From Dinoroseobacter sp049800835 (GTDB lineage: Bacteria > Pseudomonadota > Alphaproteobacteria > Rhodobacterales > Rhodobacteraceae): a stretch of DNA of 64,000 bases. The notes under the pieces were generated by a model, which saw nothing but the letters and a program-made list of their open reading frames with translations, did not search any database and was not told where the DNA came from. Of the stretch, positions 1 to 8,242 are shown one piece after another (position 1 is the first letter of the stretch; each line of letters opens with the position of its first letter). Both the position numbers and the translations under genes were made by a program. Location of the stretch: positions 1,364,001 to 1,428,000 of the forward strand of contig NZ_JBNAFU010000001.1 in the NCBI RefSeq assembly GCF_049800835.1. The letters run 5' to 3'.

Positions 1-268
1 CTTCATTTTCGTCGATCACTTCGTATTTGAAGTATCGCGTCAGACACAAAACGAAGTCGGCGGAGTCGACGCCACCGTCGTCCCAATTGATTTTCCCTTG
101 CGCAGTTGTTTCGATGGTTGCCCGCGCAACCGACTCTTCGTATTTCGGGCGACCAGCGAGTGGCCACATCATCCTGAGACATGCTGCAGCGCAGGACCAA
201 TCCTTCTCCTGTTTGAAAAACAGATAGATCTTGCCATCCCCACCTTGTGCGATCGGAATATGTGCCAT
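1..268 (-). CDS. Papain-like (C39-like) cysteine peptidase, 3' end cut by window edge
   Basis: The first 89 residues are visible, starting from an ATG at 268 with an AAGGGG ribosome site just upstream; the gene then runs off the left edge. The N-terminus carries Gln20 and the motif DWSCAAACLRM with Cys26. The six-residue Gln-to-Cys spacing matches the oxyanion Gln and nucleophile Cys of papain-fold peptidases, and WSCAAACLRM is typical of C39-like or AvrRpt2-like peptidases. There is no signal peptide, so it should be cytoplasmic or exported by a non-Sec route. The His and Asp of the triad would lie outside the window, so activity is inferred. It is transcribed divergently from the B12-binding gene at 541. 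Confidence 0.65.
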   Translation of the reverse strand, partial: MAHIPIAQGGDGKIYLFFKQEKDWSCAAACLRMMWPLAGRPKYEESVARATIETTAQGKINWDDGGVDSADFVLCLTRYFKYEVIDENE

Positions 269-459
269 GTGAAATTCCCCTTTTGAAACACGTGAGACCC
301 GACGCAGCTGGGTCTGGATCACCTTCAAAAATACCTTGCGACCAAATCCTCGCGGTCACACCAAGCCTAGAATGCCGGGAACGGGAAAGGTAGCCTTTTG
401 CAGTCCGAGGGGCTGTTGCATTGCGGGGCGACCCGGTTGGACGGCAGCTTCTGTCACCC

Positions 460-475
460 TGAAATATATATTTCA
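460..475. promoter_or_regulatory. Perfect 16-bp palindrome TGAAATATATATTTCA
   Basis: A perfect AT-rich palindrome in the 272-bp gap between the divergent genes starting at 268 and 541. It lies directly beside the TGT-N12-ACA site. It is probably an operator or a promoter element; the binding protein is unknown. Confidence 0.4.
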
Positions 476-476
476 A

Positions 477-494
477 TGTCAGCTTTTATTGACA
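477..494. promoter_or_regulatory. TGT-N12-ACA inverted repeat, PpsR/CrtJ-type site
   Basis: The sequence TGTCA-N8-TGACA fits exactly the TGT-N12-ACA consensus of the photosynthesis repressor PpsR/CrtJ. It lies 47 bp before the GTG of a B12-binding protein related to AerR/PpaA, the antirepressor of PpsR. The match is seen directly; binding is inferred. Confidence 0.45.
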
Positions 495-540
495 CGGCGG
501 GGATAACGCCGCAGGTTGGCCTGACCGCGCGGGGAGATGC

Positions 541-1404
541 GTGCACCTGACACGGGGTTCGCAATGGGGAGTACGGCACTTGGCTTTGAACCTCGATCGC
601 TACCGGGATGCGCAGGCCAGACTTCTTGAGCTGAAATCCCGCCTTCCCGAAGATGCCGTGACAGCCCTGGCGCGCGAGGTCCTTGACCGCGTGGCAGCGC
701 GGGCGGCGGCCGAACGCCTTGCCGCGCCACCCGATGCCGAGATCGCGGCGTTGTGCGCGGCCCTGCTGTCGGAGGACCCGCAGGCCGGCGCGCAGTATAT
801 TCGCGCCGTGCGCGCACGGGGCATTTCAGTCGACCGGGTGTACCTGGGCTTTCTGGCCGGTGCGGCCCGCAGATTGGGTGCGCAGTGGGACGAGGACCTG
901 CTGACCTTTGCCGAGGTGACGCTCGGGACCAGTCGGATTTTCGGCATCGTGAATGCGCTGCAAACCGACGACATGACACCGGTTTCCTCCCCCCGTCGAG
1001 CCGCCGTTTTTGCCGCGGTTCCGGAAGAGACCCATACGCTCGGTGTGCGCATGGCGGCTGATCTGTTGCGCAAGGACGGGTGGGAGATCGACCTGCTCGT
1101 GGACTTGTCGCATGACGACCTTGTGGCAGCGATTGGCGCGAGAGAACCGCCTGTCGTCGGCCTGTCAGCGGCAGGCACGCGTGCGATCAAGGCGCTGTCT
1201 AGACTCGTGGTCGCGCTGAAACTGAACGATCCGGCCATTCGGATCGTTGTCAGCGGGGCGGTGGTGGACAGGGATGCAGAGACGCTCAAGCTGCTGGCCC
1301 TGGACGGCATGGCGGCGGATTTCGCAGCCGCCAAAGACCTGCTTGAAGACCTGTGCCAGCCCCATGCGCGCGCGGGTCAGCCCCGCGCGTTGAAAAAGTC
1401 GTAG
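541..1404 (+). CDS. Cobalamin B12-binding domain protein, AerR/PpaA-like
   Basis: This 287-aa protein has an N-terminal helical region (about 1-150) and a C-terminal Rossmann-type B12-binding domain. The latter carries the E-x-H-x-x-G motif as EETHTLGVRMAADLL near residue 162, and an LSAAGTR segment further on. This is the architecture of the AerR/PpaA regulators of photosynthesis genes and of other B12-dependent light regulators. The start is a GTG preceded by GGGGAG at good spacing; the nearby ATG is out of frame. The 3' end overlaps the convergent uvrC by 28 bp. A PpsR-type site lies upstream. No photosynthesis gene is in the window, so a role in light or redox control is inference. Confidence 0.7.
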   Translation: MHLTRGSQWGVRHLALNLDRYRDAQARLLELKSRLPEDAVTALAREVLDRVAARAAAERLAAPPDAEIAALCAALLSEDPQAGAQYIRAVRARGISVDRVYLGFLAGAARRLGAQWDEDLLTFAEVTLGTSRIFGIVNALQTDDMTPVSSPRRAAVFAAVPEETHTLGVRMAADLLRKDGWEIDLLVDLSHDDLVAAIGAREPPVVGLSAAGTRAIKALSRLVVALKLNDPAIRIVVSGAVVDRDAETLKLLALDGMAADFAAAKDLLEDLCQPHARAGQPRALKKS

Positions 1405-3239
1405 ATGGTTTGCGCCATCGCTTCGGAGATACCGTCCACCGCCTTTAGGTCCGCAAGGTTGGCGCGGCTGACCGCCTTGGCGGAGCCGAAATGCGCCAGC
1501 AGCGCGCGCTTGCGCGTGGCGCCGACGCCCGAGATTTCATCGAGCGGCGTGCGCGAGACGGATTTGGAGCGTTTCGCCCGGTGGGTGCCGATGGCAAAAC
1601 GGTGTGCCTCATCCCGCAGTCGCTGGACGAAGTAGAGCACCGGGTCGTTGTGTTTGAGGGCAGTGGGCCGGGCGCCGGGGCGATAGAACTCCTCCTTGCC
1701 GGCGTCGCGGTCCACGCCCTTGGCGACGCCGATGAAGGGGACATCCTCAACCCCCAGATCGCCAAGGATATCGGCCACGGCAGACACCTGCCCCGCCCCG
1801 CCATCGATCAGCAGAAGGTCAGGCCATGTGCCGCCCTCTCGGTCCGGGTCTTCTTTGAGCAAACGCTTGAAACGGCGGCTGAGCACCTCTTTCATCATGC
1901 CGAAGTCATCGCCCGGGGTCAGGTCATCGCCGCGGATGTTGAACTTGCGGTATTGCGATTTCACGAAGCCCTCCGGCCCGGCCACGATCATCGCGCCCAC
2001 GGCGTCGGTGCCCTGGATATGAGAGTTGTCGTATACCTCGATCCGGGCGGGTGGCCCGTCAAGGTCGAAGGTATCAGCAAGGCCCCGCAGCAATTTGGTC
2101 TGTGCCGCGGATTCCGACATGCGCCGGGCAAGACTTTCCCGGGCATTGCGTGCAGCACCAGCGATCAATTCCGCCTTCTCGCCGCGCTGGGGAACGAGGA
2201 TGTCCACCTTGCGCCCGCGTTTCTCGCATAGCGCCTCGGCCATCAGGTCGGCGTTTTCGATCCCGTGGCTGAGCAGGATCTGGCGCGGTGGATCCTTGTC
2301 GTCGTAGAACTGCCCCAGGAAGGCTTCGAGGATCTCGGCCTCCGCCGCGCCAGACCCGGTGCGCGGATAGAAGTCGCGGTTGCCCCAGTTCTGGTTGGCG
2401 CGGATGAAAAAGACCTGCACGCAAGCCTGCCCGGCCTCCAGGTGCAGGGCGATCACATCGGCCTCCGACACGGTGCGCGGGTTGATGCCCTGGGCCGTCT
2501 GCACCTGCGTCATGGCGCGGATACGGTCGCGCAGGGCGGCGGCGCGTTCGAACTCCATCGCCTCGGACGCGGCGGCCATGTCCTTGGCCAGTTTTTCCTG
2601 CACATCGGTCGATTTGCCTGACAGGAACCGTTCGGCATCGCGGACCGAGGCGGCATAGTCGGCTTCGGAGATGTACCCGGTGCAGGGGGCCGAGCAGCGC
2701 TTGATCTGATACAGCAGGCACGGGCGCGTGCGGCTTTCGAACATCGCGTCCGAGCAGTTGCGCAGCAGAAACGCCTTTTGCAGCTGGTTCAGCGTGCGGT
2801 TTACCGCCCCCGCAGACGCGAAGGGGCCGTAATACGCCCCCTTGGACGCCTTGCGCCCACGGTGCTTGCGGATCTGAGGATAGGCGTGGTCCTTGGCGAC
2901 GAGGATGTTGGGGAAGCTCTTGTCGTCGCGCAGCAGCACGTTGTAGCGCGGCTTGAGTTGCTTGATGAGGTTCTGTTCTAGCAACAGGGCTTCGGTTTCG
3001 GTGCGCGTTGTAAGGAACATCATCGACGCGGTTTCCGAAATCATCCGCGCAATGCGACCCGAATGCCCCGAAGGCCGCGCGTAATTGGACACACGCGCCT
3101 TGAGGTTGCGTGCCTTGCCCACATAGAGCACGCGCGACTGGTCATCGAGCATCCGGTACACCCCCGGCGACGCATCCAGCGTTCGCAGGTAGGACTGGAT
3201 CACATCGTGTCCCTTGGGTGGTGCTGCGGTTTCGGTCAT
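1377..3239 (-). CDS. uvrC: UvrABC system protein C
   Basis: Excinuclease subunit that makes both incisions in nucleotide excision repair, acting with UvrB. The 620 residues match the family length. The GIY-YIG nuclease domain begins at about residue 26 (GVY...YVGKARNLKARV), the UVR domain near 210 and the RNase H-like C-terminal nuclease after about 380 (EVYDNSHIQGT, then DGGAGQV), followed by a helix-hairpin-helix tail (ISGVGATRKRALLAHFGS). It is the last gene of a minus-strand group led by an S49 peptidase but is separated from the SDR gene by 286 bp, so it may have its own promoter. Confidence 0.95.
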   Translation of the reverse strand: MTETAAPPKGHDVIQSYLRTLDASPGVYRMLDDQSRVLYVGKARNLKARVSNYARPSGHSGRIARMISETASMMFLTTRTETEALLLEQNLIKQLKPRYNVLLRDDKSFPNILVAKDHAYPQIRKHRGRKASKGAYYGPFASAGAVNRTLNQLQKAFLLRNCSDAMFESRTRPCLLYQIKRCSAPCTGYISEADYAASVRDAERFLSGKSTDVQEKLAKDMAAASEAMEFERAAALRDRIRAMTQVQTAQGINPRTVSEADVIALHLEAGQACVQVFFIRANQNWGNRDFYPRTGSGAAEAEILEAFLGQFYDDKDPPRQILLSHGIENADLMAEALCEKRGRKVDILVPQRGEKAELIAGAARNARESLARRMSESAAQTKLLRGLADTFDLDGPPARIEVYDNSHIQGTDAVGAMIVAGPEGFVKSQYRKFNIRGDDLTPGDDFGMMKEVLSRRFKRLLKEDPDREGGTWPDLLLIDGGAGQVSAVADILGDLGVEDVPFIGVAKGVDRDAGKEEFYRPGARPTALKHNDPVLYFVQRLRDEAHRFAIGTHRAKRSKSVSRTPLDEISGVGATRKRALLAHFGSAKAVSRANLADLKAVDGISEAMAQTIYDFFNARG

Positions 3240-3290
3240 GGGTTCGACAATAAAGGCTGGAGCGGCAGAGAAAAGACGCCAAACCGGGGC

Positions 3291-3299
3291 TGTGGATAA
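3291..3299 (-). promoter_or_regulatory. Perfect DnaA-box-like 9-mer (TTATCCACA)
   Basis: TTATCCACA on the minus strand, 52 bp upstream of uvrC in a fairly AT-rich spacer. A single box has no demonstrated role; it could give DnaA or SOS-linked control of uvrC or be chance. Confidence 0.25.
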
Positions 3300-3525
3300 G
3301 TCTGTGCAGAACTTGGCGGCAAGTGGAATTTCCCTTTGTAGGCCGGGGACTTCTTAAATTTGCCTAAAAAACAGTCAACTCCTTAAGTCATTGAAATCGC
3401 ATGCATTCCTAAATCCAAGCGCGCTTAACAGTCTCAACGTCACAGAATCATTACACATTTGTGACCCCTAGCAAAGCGGTGGACAAGTCAACCGCAAAGC
3501 GACTGATTTCTACAGAAACCGCGGG

Positions 3526-4320
3526 TTATTCCACACCGACGACATCCGGTGTTTCCCACGCAAGATGCTGGCCGCCATCGACACACAAAAGCTGTCCGGT
3601 GATCGCAGGTGCGTCGAGGAAATAGCCCAGTGCGGCGCAGATGCCGTCTGGATCGGCCCCACGCTGCAGGAGGGTGGCAGCGCGCTGCTTGGCGAAGTGT
3701 TCCTCGGACTGGCGGCCGCCACGCAAGGTCGGTCCGGGACCGATCGCGTTGACGCGGATCTGCGGCGCCAGCGCCTGTGCGGCGGTCTGGGTAAAGGCCC
3801 AGAGCCCCATCTTGGCGATGGTGTAGGTCATGAACTCGGGCGTCAATTTGCGGACCCGCTGGTCCACCATGTTGATCACCAGCCCCGAGGCCAGCGGCTC
3901 GTCATTCGCATCCGTCCTTGTTGCAGGTGCCTGCGCGGCAAAAGCCTGGGTCAGCAGAAACGGCGCGCGCAGGTTGGACTGCATGTGCCGGTCCCAGCTG
4001 TCGCGGGTGGCGGTGGCGAGCGTGTCATACTCGAAGATCGACGCGTTGTTGACCAGCACCGCCAGCGGGCCCAGCGCGCCCGCGGCGCGTTCCACCAGCG
4101 TCTCTGTCTGCGCGTCATCCAGAAGATCGGCCTGCACGGCAACTGCGTTGCGGCCCATCGCGCGCACCTGTGCGGCAACATCTTCGGCGTCCTGCGCAGA
4201 GCTGGCGTAATGCACGGCCACATCATGGCCCCGCCCGGCCAGATACAGCGCCATGGCGGCCCCCAGCCGTTTGCCGGCACCGGTGACGAGTGCGGCCCCT
4301 TCGATCTTCAAAGCTGTCAT
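3526..4320 (-). CDS. Short-chain dehydrogenase/reductase, pteridine-reductase-like
   Basis: A 264-aa NAD(P)H-dependent Rossmann oxidoreductase. It shows the cofactor motif ALVTGAGKRLGAA (residues about 10-22), the NNAS motif near 91, and the catalytic Y-x3-K as YTIAKMGL with its Ser upstream. The TGAGKRLG form and overall sequence resemble the FolM/PTR1-type pteridine reductases, but the substrate cannot be read from sequence. It follows the antiporter gene by 10 bp on the same strand. Confidence 0.8.
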   Translation of the reverse strand: MTALKIEGAALVTGAGKRLGAAMALYLAGRGHDVAVHYASSAQDAEDVAAQVRAMGRNAVAVQADLLDDAQTETLVERAAGALGPLAVLVNNASIFEYDTLATATRDSWDRHMQSNLRAPFLLTQAFAAQAPATRTDANDEPLASGLVINMVDQRVRKLTPEFMTYTIAKMGLWAFTQTAAQALAPQIRVNAIGPGPTLRGGRQSEEHFAKQRAATLLQRGADPDGICAALGYFLDAPAITGQLLCVDGGQHLAWETPDVVGVE

Positions 4321-4330
4321 GAACGCCCCT

Positions 4331-5284
4331 CTAGTTCAGGAGCATCACGAGATAGACCCCGTAGAGCGCGGTCAAGACCACACCGACCATGCGGGTGATA
4401 TTCGCCTTCTGAAAGGCGAAGGGCAGCAACAGGACCGACGCGCCCAGCATGACCCACAGGTCGAAATGCAGGAACTCATCCGCAACGGGGATCGGGCCGA
4501 CGAAACTGGCAATGCCAATGATGGCCAGCAGGTTGAACATGTTGGAGCCGATCACGTTTCCAAGCGCCACATCCGCCTGATTGCGCAACGAGGCCATGAC
4601 CACGGTCGCCAGTTCCGGAAGGGACGTTCCGAACGCGACGAGGGTCAGGCCGATCACCTCTTCGGAGATGCCGAAGGCCCGGGCGATATTCACCGCGCTG
4701 TCGACCAGCAGGTCGGCCCCGAGCGGCAGGCCCACGAGACCCAACACCAGAAACAGGATGATCTTCCACCACGGCATGTCCGGGTCTGCGCCTTCGAGGT
4801 CCTCTTCCTCCTCGATCATCGCCCCGTTGGCGGCTGCGCGATGGGCCTTAGCCTCCCGAAAGGCATCAAAGAGCATGAAGGCGAGCGCGCCGAGCAGCAC
4901 GAGACCATGCATCCACGTGATCGGGCCGAAGAAGCACAGCGCGATGAAAAGCGCCGTGGCGGCCATCATTTGCAAGTAACTTCGGCGCGTATCGCAATTG
5001 TTGGTGTGGATGGTGGCGATCAGGACCGGCACGCCGATCACCAACAGGATATTGGCGATGTTCGAACCGACCACGTTGCCGAGTGCGAGACCCGGCGCGC
5101 CATCCTCGATCGCCGCGATCGAAACCAGCAGTTCCGGCGCAGAGGTGCCAAAGGCCACCACTGTCAGCGACACGATGAGGGCGGGAATGCCGATCCGCAA
5201 GGCAAGGTTGACTGCACCTTTGACAAGGCTGTCCCCGGCCAGCACCAGAATGACGAGGCCGAGGGCCGCAAAGACGAAATCCAT
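4331..5284 (-). CDS. Calcium/sodium antiporter (CaCA family, YrbG-like)
   Basis: Inner-membrane cation exchanger of 317 residues, the usual length. It has the two inverted alpha repeats of the family: GTSAPELLVSIAAI followed by GNVVGSNIANILL in the first half, and GTSLPELATVVMAS followed by GNVIGSNMFNLLA in the second. The acidic PEL residues line the ion site in this family. About ten hydrophobic segments are visible, with an acidic loop (EEEEDLEGADPD) between the halves. It starts 3 bp after the small zinc-ribbon gene, so the two are probably translationally coupled. Confidence 0.88.
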   Translation of the reverse strand: MDFVFAALGLVILVLAGDSLVKGAVNLALRIGIPALIVSLTVVAFGTSAPELLVSIAAIEDGAPGLALGNVVGSNIANILLVIGVPVLIATIHTNNCDTRRSYLQMMAATALFIALCFFGPITWMHGLVLLGALAFMLFDAFREAKAHRAAANGAMIEEEEDLEGADPDMPWWKIILFLVLGLVGLPLGADLLVDSAVNIARAFGISEEVIGLTLVAFGTSLPELATVVMASLRNQADVALGNVIGSNMFNLLAIIGIASFVGPIPVADEFLHFDLWVMLGASVLLLPFAFQKANITRMVGVVLTALYGVYLVMLLN

Positions 5285-5287
5285 CAG

Positions 5288-5464
5288 TTACCCTTTGCGG
5301 CTCTTGCAACTGCAGGGATCGTTCGAAAACAGATACCGCCCACAGGACTTGCACTTCGTGGGCTTTTTCAACGCCACTTTTCCGACCCCCGGTACACGCA
5401 GTTTCCCGAACATGGCCAGAACGGCCATGAACACCAGAAACAGCATCACGATCTTGAGGATCAT
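5288..5464 (-). CDS. Small membrane protein with C-terminal zinc ribbon (58 aa)
   Basis: A 58-residue protein starting at the ATG directly abutting the TGA of the S49 peptidase gene (TGAATG). Residues 1-20 form one hydrophobic helix (MILKIVMLFLVFMAVLAMFG), followed by a basic stretch and a four-cysteine knuckle (CKSCGRY...CSCK) that should bind zinc or another metal. It ends 3 bp before the antiporter ATG. The position, tight spacing and composition support a real gene. Function is unknown; a role as a small partner of the peptidase or antiporter is only suggested by the operon. Confidence 0.75.
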   Translation of the reverse strand: MILKIVMLFLVFMAVLAMFGKLRVPGVGKVALKKPTKCKSCGRYLFSNDPCSCKSRKG

Positions 5465-6262
5465 TCAGAGGCCGTAGCGGGCCCAGAGGCTCCGCTCCTC
5501 AAGCGTGGATATCGCATCTTCGAAGAGGCGCAGGCCAAACCGGCTGAGCATGCTGCGGCGCGCGCCGTAGGTGCGGAATTTCACCTTGTCGCCGAACTTG
5601 TCCTTCATGACCGGCACGACATGGCCAATCCCGTCGGCCAGTCCGACGTCGATGGCGGTTTGCCCGATCCAGACTTCGCCTGTGAAAAGATCCTGGTCGG
5701 CGGGCAGTTTGGCCCCGCGCCGCGACGTGATCTGGGTCTTGAAGGTTTCATGCAGCTGAGCTTGCAGCGCTTTCAGCCGCTCCACATCCTCGGCGCGTTC
5801 GGGACGGAACGGGTCAAGCATGCTCTTGTCCTTGCCGGCGGTGTAGACGCGCCGTTCGATACCCTGTCTTGCCATCAGTTCGTGGAAGCCGAAGCTGGCA
5901 GAGATGACGCCGATGGACCCGACGATGGATGTGGCATCCACCCAGATCTCATCCGCAGCCGAGGCGATCCAGTACCCGCCCGAGGCTGCGACGTCTTCGA
6001 CGAAGGCGTAGACGGGCACCTCTTTTTCCTCGGCCAGACGGCGGATGCGGGCCCCGATCAACGAGGATTGCGCCGGGCTGCCCCCCGGGGAGTTGATGAC
6101 AAGGGCCACGGCCTGCGGTTTGCCCCTGCGAAAGGCGCGTTCCAGCAGCGGTGCGGCCGTCTGGTCATTCAGCGTGCCGCGCGTGCCGCTGGCGATCGCG
6201 CCGGTCAGGCGGACAACGGCGACAGACGGGTCGTTTTTGACGAAGGGGAGCCAGCGTTTCAT
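5465..6262 (-). CDS. S49 family serine peptidase (SppA/SohB-like)
   Basis: Signal-peptide-peptidase-type protein of about 265 aa. I take the start MKRWLPFVKNDP at 6262, where similarity to the family begins; upstream in-frame codons lack a ribosome site. The Ser-Lys dyad is visible: the nucleophile lies in VAASGGYWIASAADEIW and the general-base Lys in GKDKSMLDPF. The motif INSPGG precedes them. There is no clear N-terminal membrane anchor, unlike long SppA. It heads an operon with a tiny membrane protein and the antiporter. Confidence 0.85.
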   Translation of the reverse strand: MKRWLPFVKNDPSVAVVRLTGAIASGTRGTLNDQTAAPLLERAFRRGKPQAVALVINSPGGSPAQSSLIGARIRRLAEEKEVPVYAFVEDVAASGGYWIASAADEIWVDATSIVGSIGVISASFGFHELMARQGIERRVYTAGKDKSMLDPFRPERAEDVERLKALQAQLHETFKTQITSRRGAKLPADQDLFTGEVWIGQTAIDVGLADGIGHVVPVMKDKFGDKVKFRTYGARRSMLSRFGLRLFEDAISTLEERSLWARYGL

Positions 6263-6353
6263 GGTGCGCCATGTAAGCCCCGCCATAGGGGGCGACAAGG
6301 CGCGTCTGACCCGCGCGGAAAATAAGTGTTGCGGGCCTGCCGCGCCCGGCGGA

Positions 6354-7115
6354 TCACGACCGGATGCGGTAGCCGGAGCGGAAAATCCACCAGATCGCGC
6401 CAAAGGCGAGTGCCGTGAAGGCGGCTATCGCCAACAGGCTGGTCAACACCGGCACATCCGCCGTCCCGAAGAACGACCACCGAAAGCCGGAAACCAGGTA
6501 AACCACGGGGTTGAACAGGCTGATGGTTTGCCAGACCGGCGGCAACATGGTGATCGAATAGAAGCTGCCGCCAAGAAACACGAGCGGCGTGATGACCAGC
6601 AGCGGGACGAGTTGCAACTGTTCGAAGCTTTTGGCGAGAATACCGATGATGAACCCCAGCATCGAGAACGACACACAGGTCAGCACCAGAAAGGCCAGCA
6701 TCCACACCGGATGGGCGATGGTCAGCGGCACGAACAGGAACGAGGTCGCGAGGATAATCAGCCCGATCATCAGCGCCTTGGTGGCCGCCGCCCCGACATA
6801 GCCGATCACGATCTCGGCCGAAGAGACCGGGGCCGACAGGATTTCGTAGATCGTGCCGATGAACTTCGGGAAATAGATGCCGAAAGACGCGTTGGACACG
6901 GCCTGCGTCAGCACCGTCAGCATGATCAGACCGGGCACGATAAACGCGCCATATGCGGTGCCGTCGATGCTCTCCATCCGGGACCCGATGGCCGCGCCGA
7001 ACACCACGAAATACAGCGAGGTCGAGATGATCGGCGAGATCAGGGATTGCAGGATCGTGCGAAAGAACCGTTTCATCTCGTAGCGGAAGATGACCCGGAT
7101 GGCGATGAGGTTCAT
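6354..7115 (-). CDS. ABC-2 type transporter permease (YadH-like)
   Basis: Membrane subunit of an ABC exporter, 253 aa, with six hydrophobic segments. The N-terminal pattern (VIFRYEMKRFFRTILQSLISP) and the central amphipathic helix after FPKFIGTIYEILSAPVS match the ABC-2/DrrB-YadH family. It overlaps the ATPase gene by 4 bp (ATGA), so the two are made together. The substrate is unknown; family members are linked to drug, polysaccharide or lipid export. Confidence 0.88.
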   Translation of the reverse strand: MNLIAIRVIFRYEMKRFFRTILQSLISPIISTSLYFVVFGAAIGSRMESIDGTAYGAFIVPGLIMLTVLTQAVSNASFGIYFPKFIGTIYEILSAPVSSAEIVIGYVGAAATKALMIGLIILATSFLFVPLTIAHPVWMLAFLVLTCVSFSMLGFIIGILAKSFEQLQLVPLLVITPLVFLGGSFYSITMLPPVWQTISLFNPVVYLVSGFRWSFFGTADVPVLTSLLAIAAFTALAFGAIWWIFRSGYRIRS

Positions 7116-8047
7116 GGCGCGTCCCCCTCGTGGACCAGTTGGACGAACACCTCTTCCAACGAACTCTGCCGGGTCGACAGGTCGCGCATGGCGATGCCTG
7201 CGGCGTCCAGATCATTCAGCAGTCGGCGGATACCCGTGCGCTCGGCGCTCGTGTCATAGGCGTAGATCAACTGGCAGCCATCCGCGTTGAGGCTCAGGTC
7301 GTAGGGCTTCAGCGCATCGGGAATGGCGCTGAGCGGGGCGGCAAGGTCGATCAGCGCCTCCTTCCGGCCCATGCGCGCCATCAGGCTGGCGGTGTCTTCA
7401 ACCAGCATGATCTGACCCTTGTTGATCACGGCAATGCGGTCGGCGATGGCTTCGGCCTCTTCGATGTAGTGGGTGGTCAGGATGATGGTTGTGCCGCCGT
7501 CTTTCAGCTTCTCGACGACCCGCCACATGTCGCGGCGCAATTCCACATCCACCCCGGCGGTGGGTTCATCCAGAAACAGGACCTGTGGCGCGTGGCTGAG
7601 CGCCTTGGCGATCAGGACGCGGCGCTTCATGCCCCCCGACAGCTCGATGATCTTGCTGTCGCGTTTGTCCCACAGCGACAGGTCGCGCAGGATGGTCTCG
7701 ATATAGGCGTCGTCGCGCGGCTGTCCGAACAGCCCACGGGAAAACCGTACCGTGTCGCCCACCGTCTCGAACGGCTCCAGCGTCAGTTCCTGCGGGACGA
7801 GGCCGATCATCCGCCGCGCGGCGCGAAACCCGTCGACCACGTCATGGCCGCCCACCCGGATCGTGCCGGAGGTCGGGATGGCGATGCCACAAACGGTGGA
7901 GATCAACGTGGTCTTGCCCGCCCCGTTGGGACCGAGCAGCGCGAGGATTTCCCCGCGTCTGATCGACAGGTCGACACCGTTGAGGGCGACGAAGCCGTCC
8001 GGATAGGACTTTGCGAGATTTGATATCTCGACAATCGGGTCAGTCAT
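7112..8047 (-). CDS. ABC transporter ATP-binding protein (YadG-like)
   Basis: A 311-aa ATPase pairing with the ABC-2 permease. Walker A is GPNGAGKTT, the signature is LSGGMKRRV, Walker B is VLFLDEP, and the switch His is in TTHYIEEAE. The ~80-residue C-terminal extension after residue 230 is typical of DrrA/CcmA-type exporters. It is divergent from the dioxygenase gene across 195 bp. Confidence 0.92.
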   Translation of the reverse strand: MTDPIVEISNLAKSYPDGFVALNGVDLSIRRGEILALLGPNGAGKTTLISTVCGIAIPTSGTIRVGGHDVVDGFRAARRMIGLVPQELTLEPFETVGDTVRFSRGLFGQPRDDAYIETILRDLSLWDKRDSKIIELSGGMKRRVLIAKALSHAPQVLFLDEPTAGVDVELRRDMWRVVEKLKDGGTTIILTTHYIEEAEAIADRIAVINKGQIMLVEDTASLMARMGRKEALIDLAAPLSAIPDALKPYDLSLNADGCQLIYAYDTSAERTGIRRLLNDLDAAGIAMRDLSTRQSSLEEVFVQLVHEGDAP

Positions 8048-8242
8048 GATGCGGCCTTTATGGGGTGTGTGCGGCGCAACCTAAGGTGCATTGAGAGCGC
8101 GCAACAGAGAGTTTTCCGCGCGAAGCACCCTGCGTTTTTGCACAGAAACAGCGCGGCGTCACGGAATTGTGTGAATTCTCGAAGGGTTTAAATAGCGGGG
8201 CAACGGCAGGACCCCCCTGCCCTTCAAACCCAGGAGGATGAG

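Noticed and set aside
3240..3525. Possible replication origin (perfect DnaA box in an A+T-richer spacer)
   Set aside because: Only one perfect box, no dnaA, parAB or hemE nearby, no A+T-rich repeats; more likely the uvrC promoter region.
4253..6325. 690-codon open frame on the plus strand
   Set aside because: Antisense to the antiporter and S49 peptidase genes; His/Asp/Gly-rich composition typical of shadow frames in high G+C DNA, no family match.
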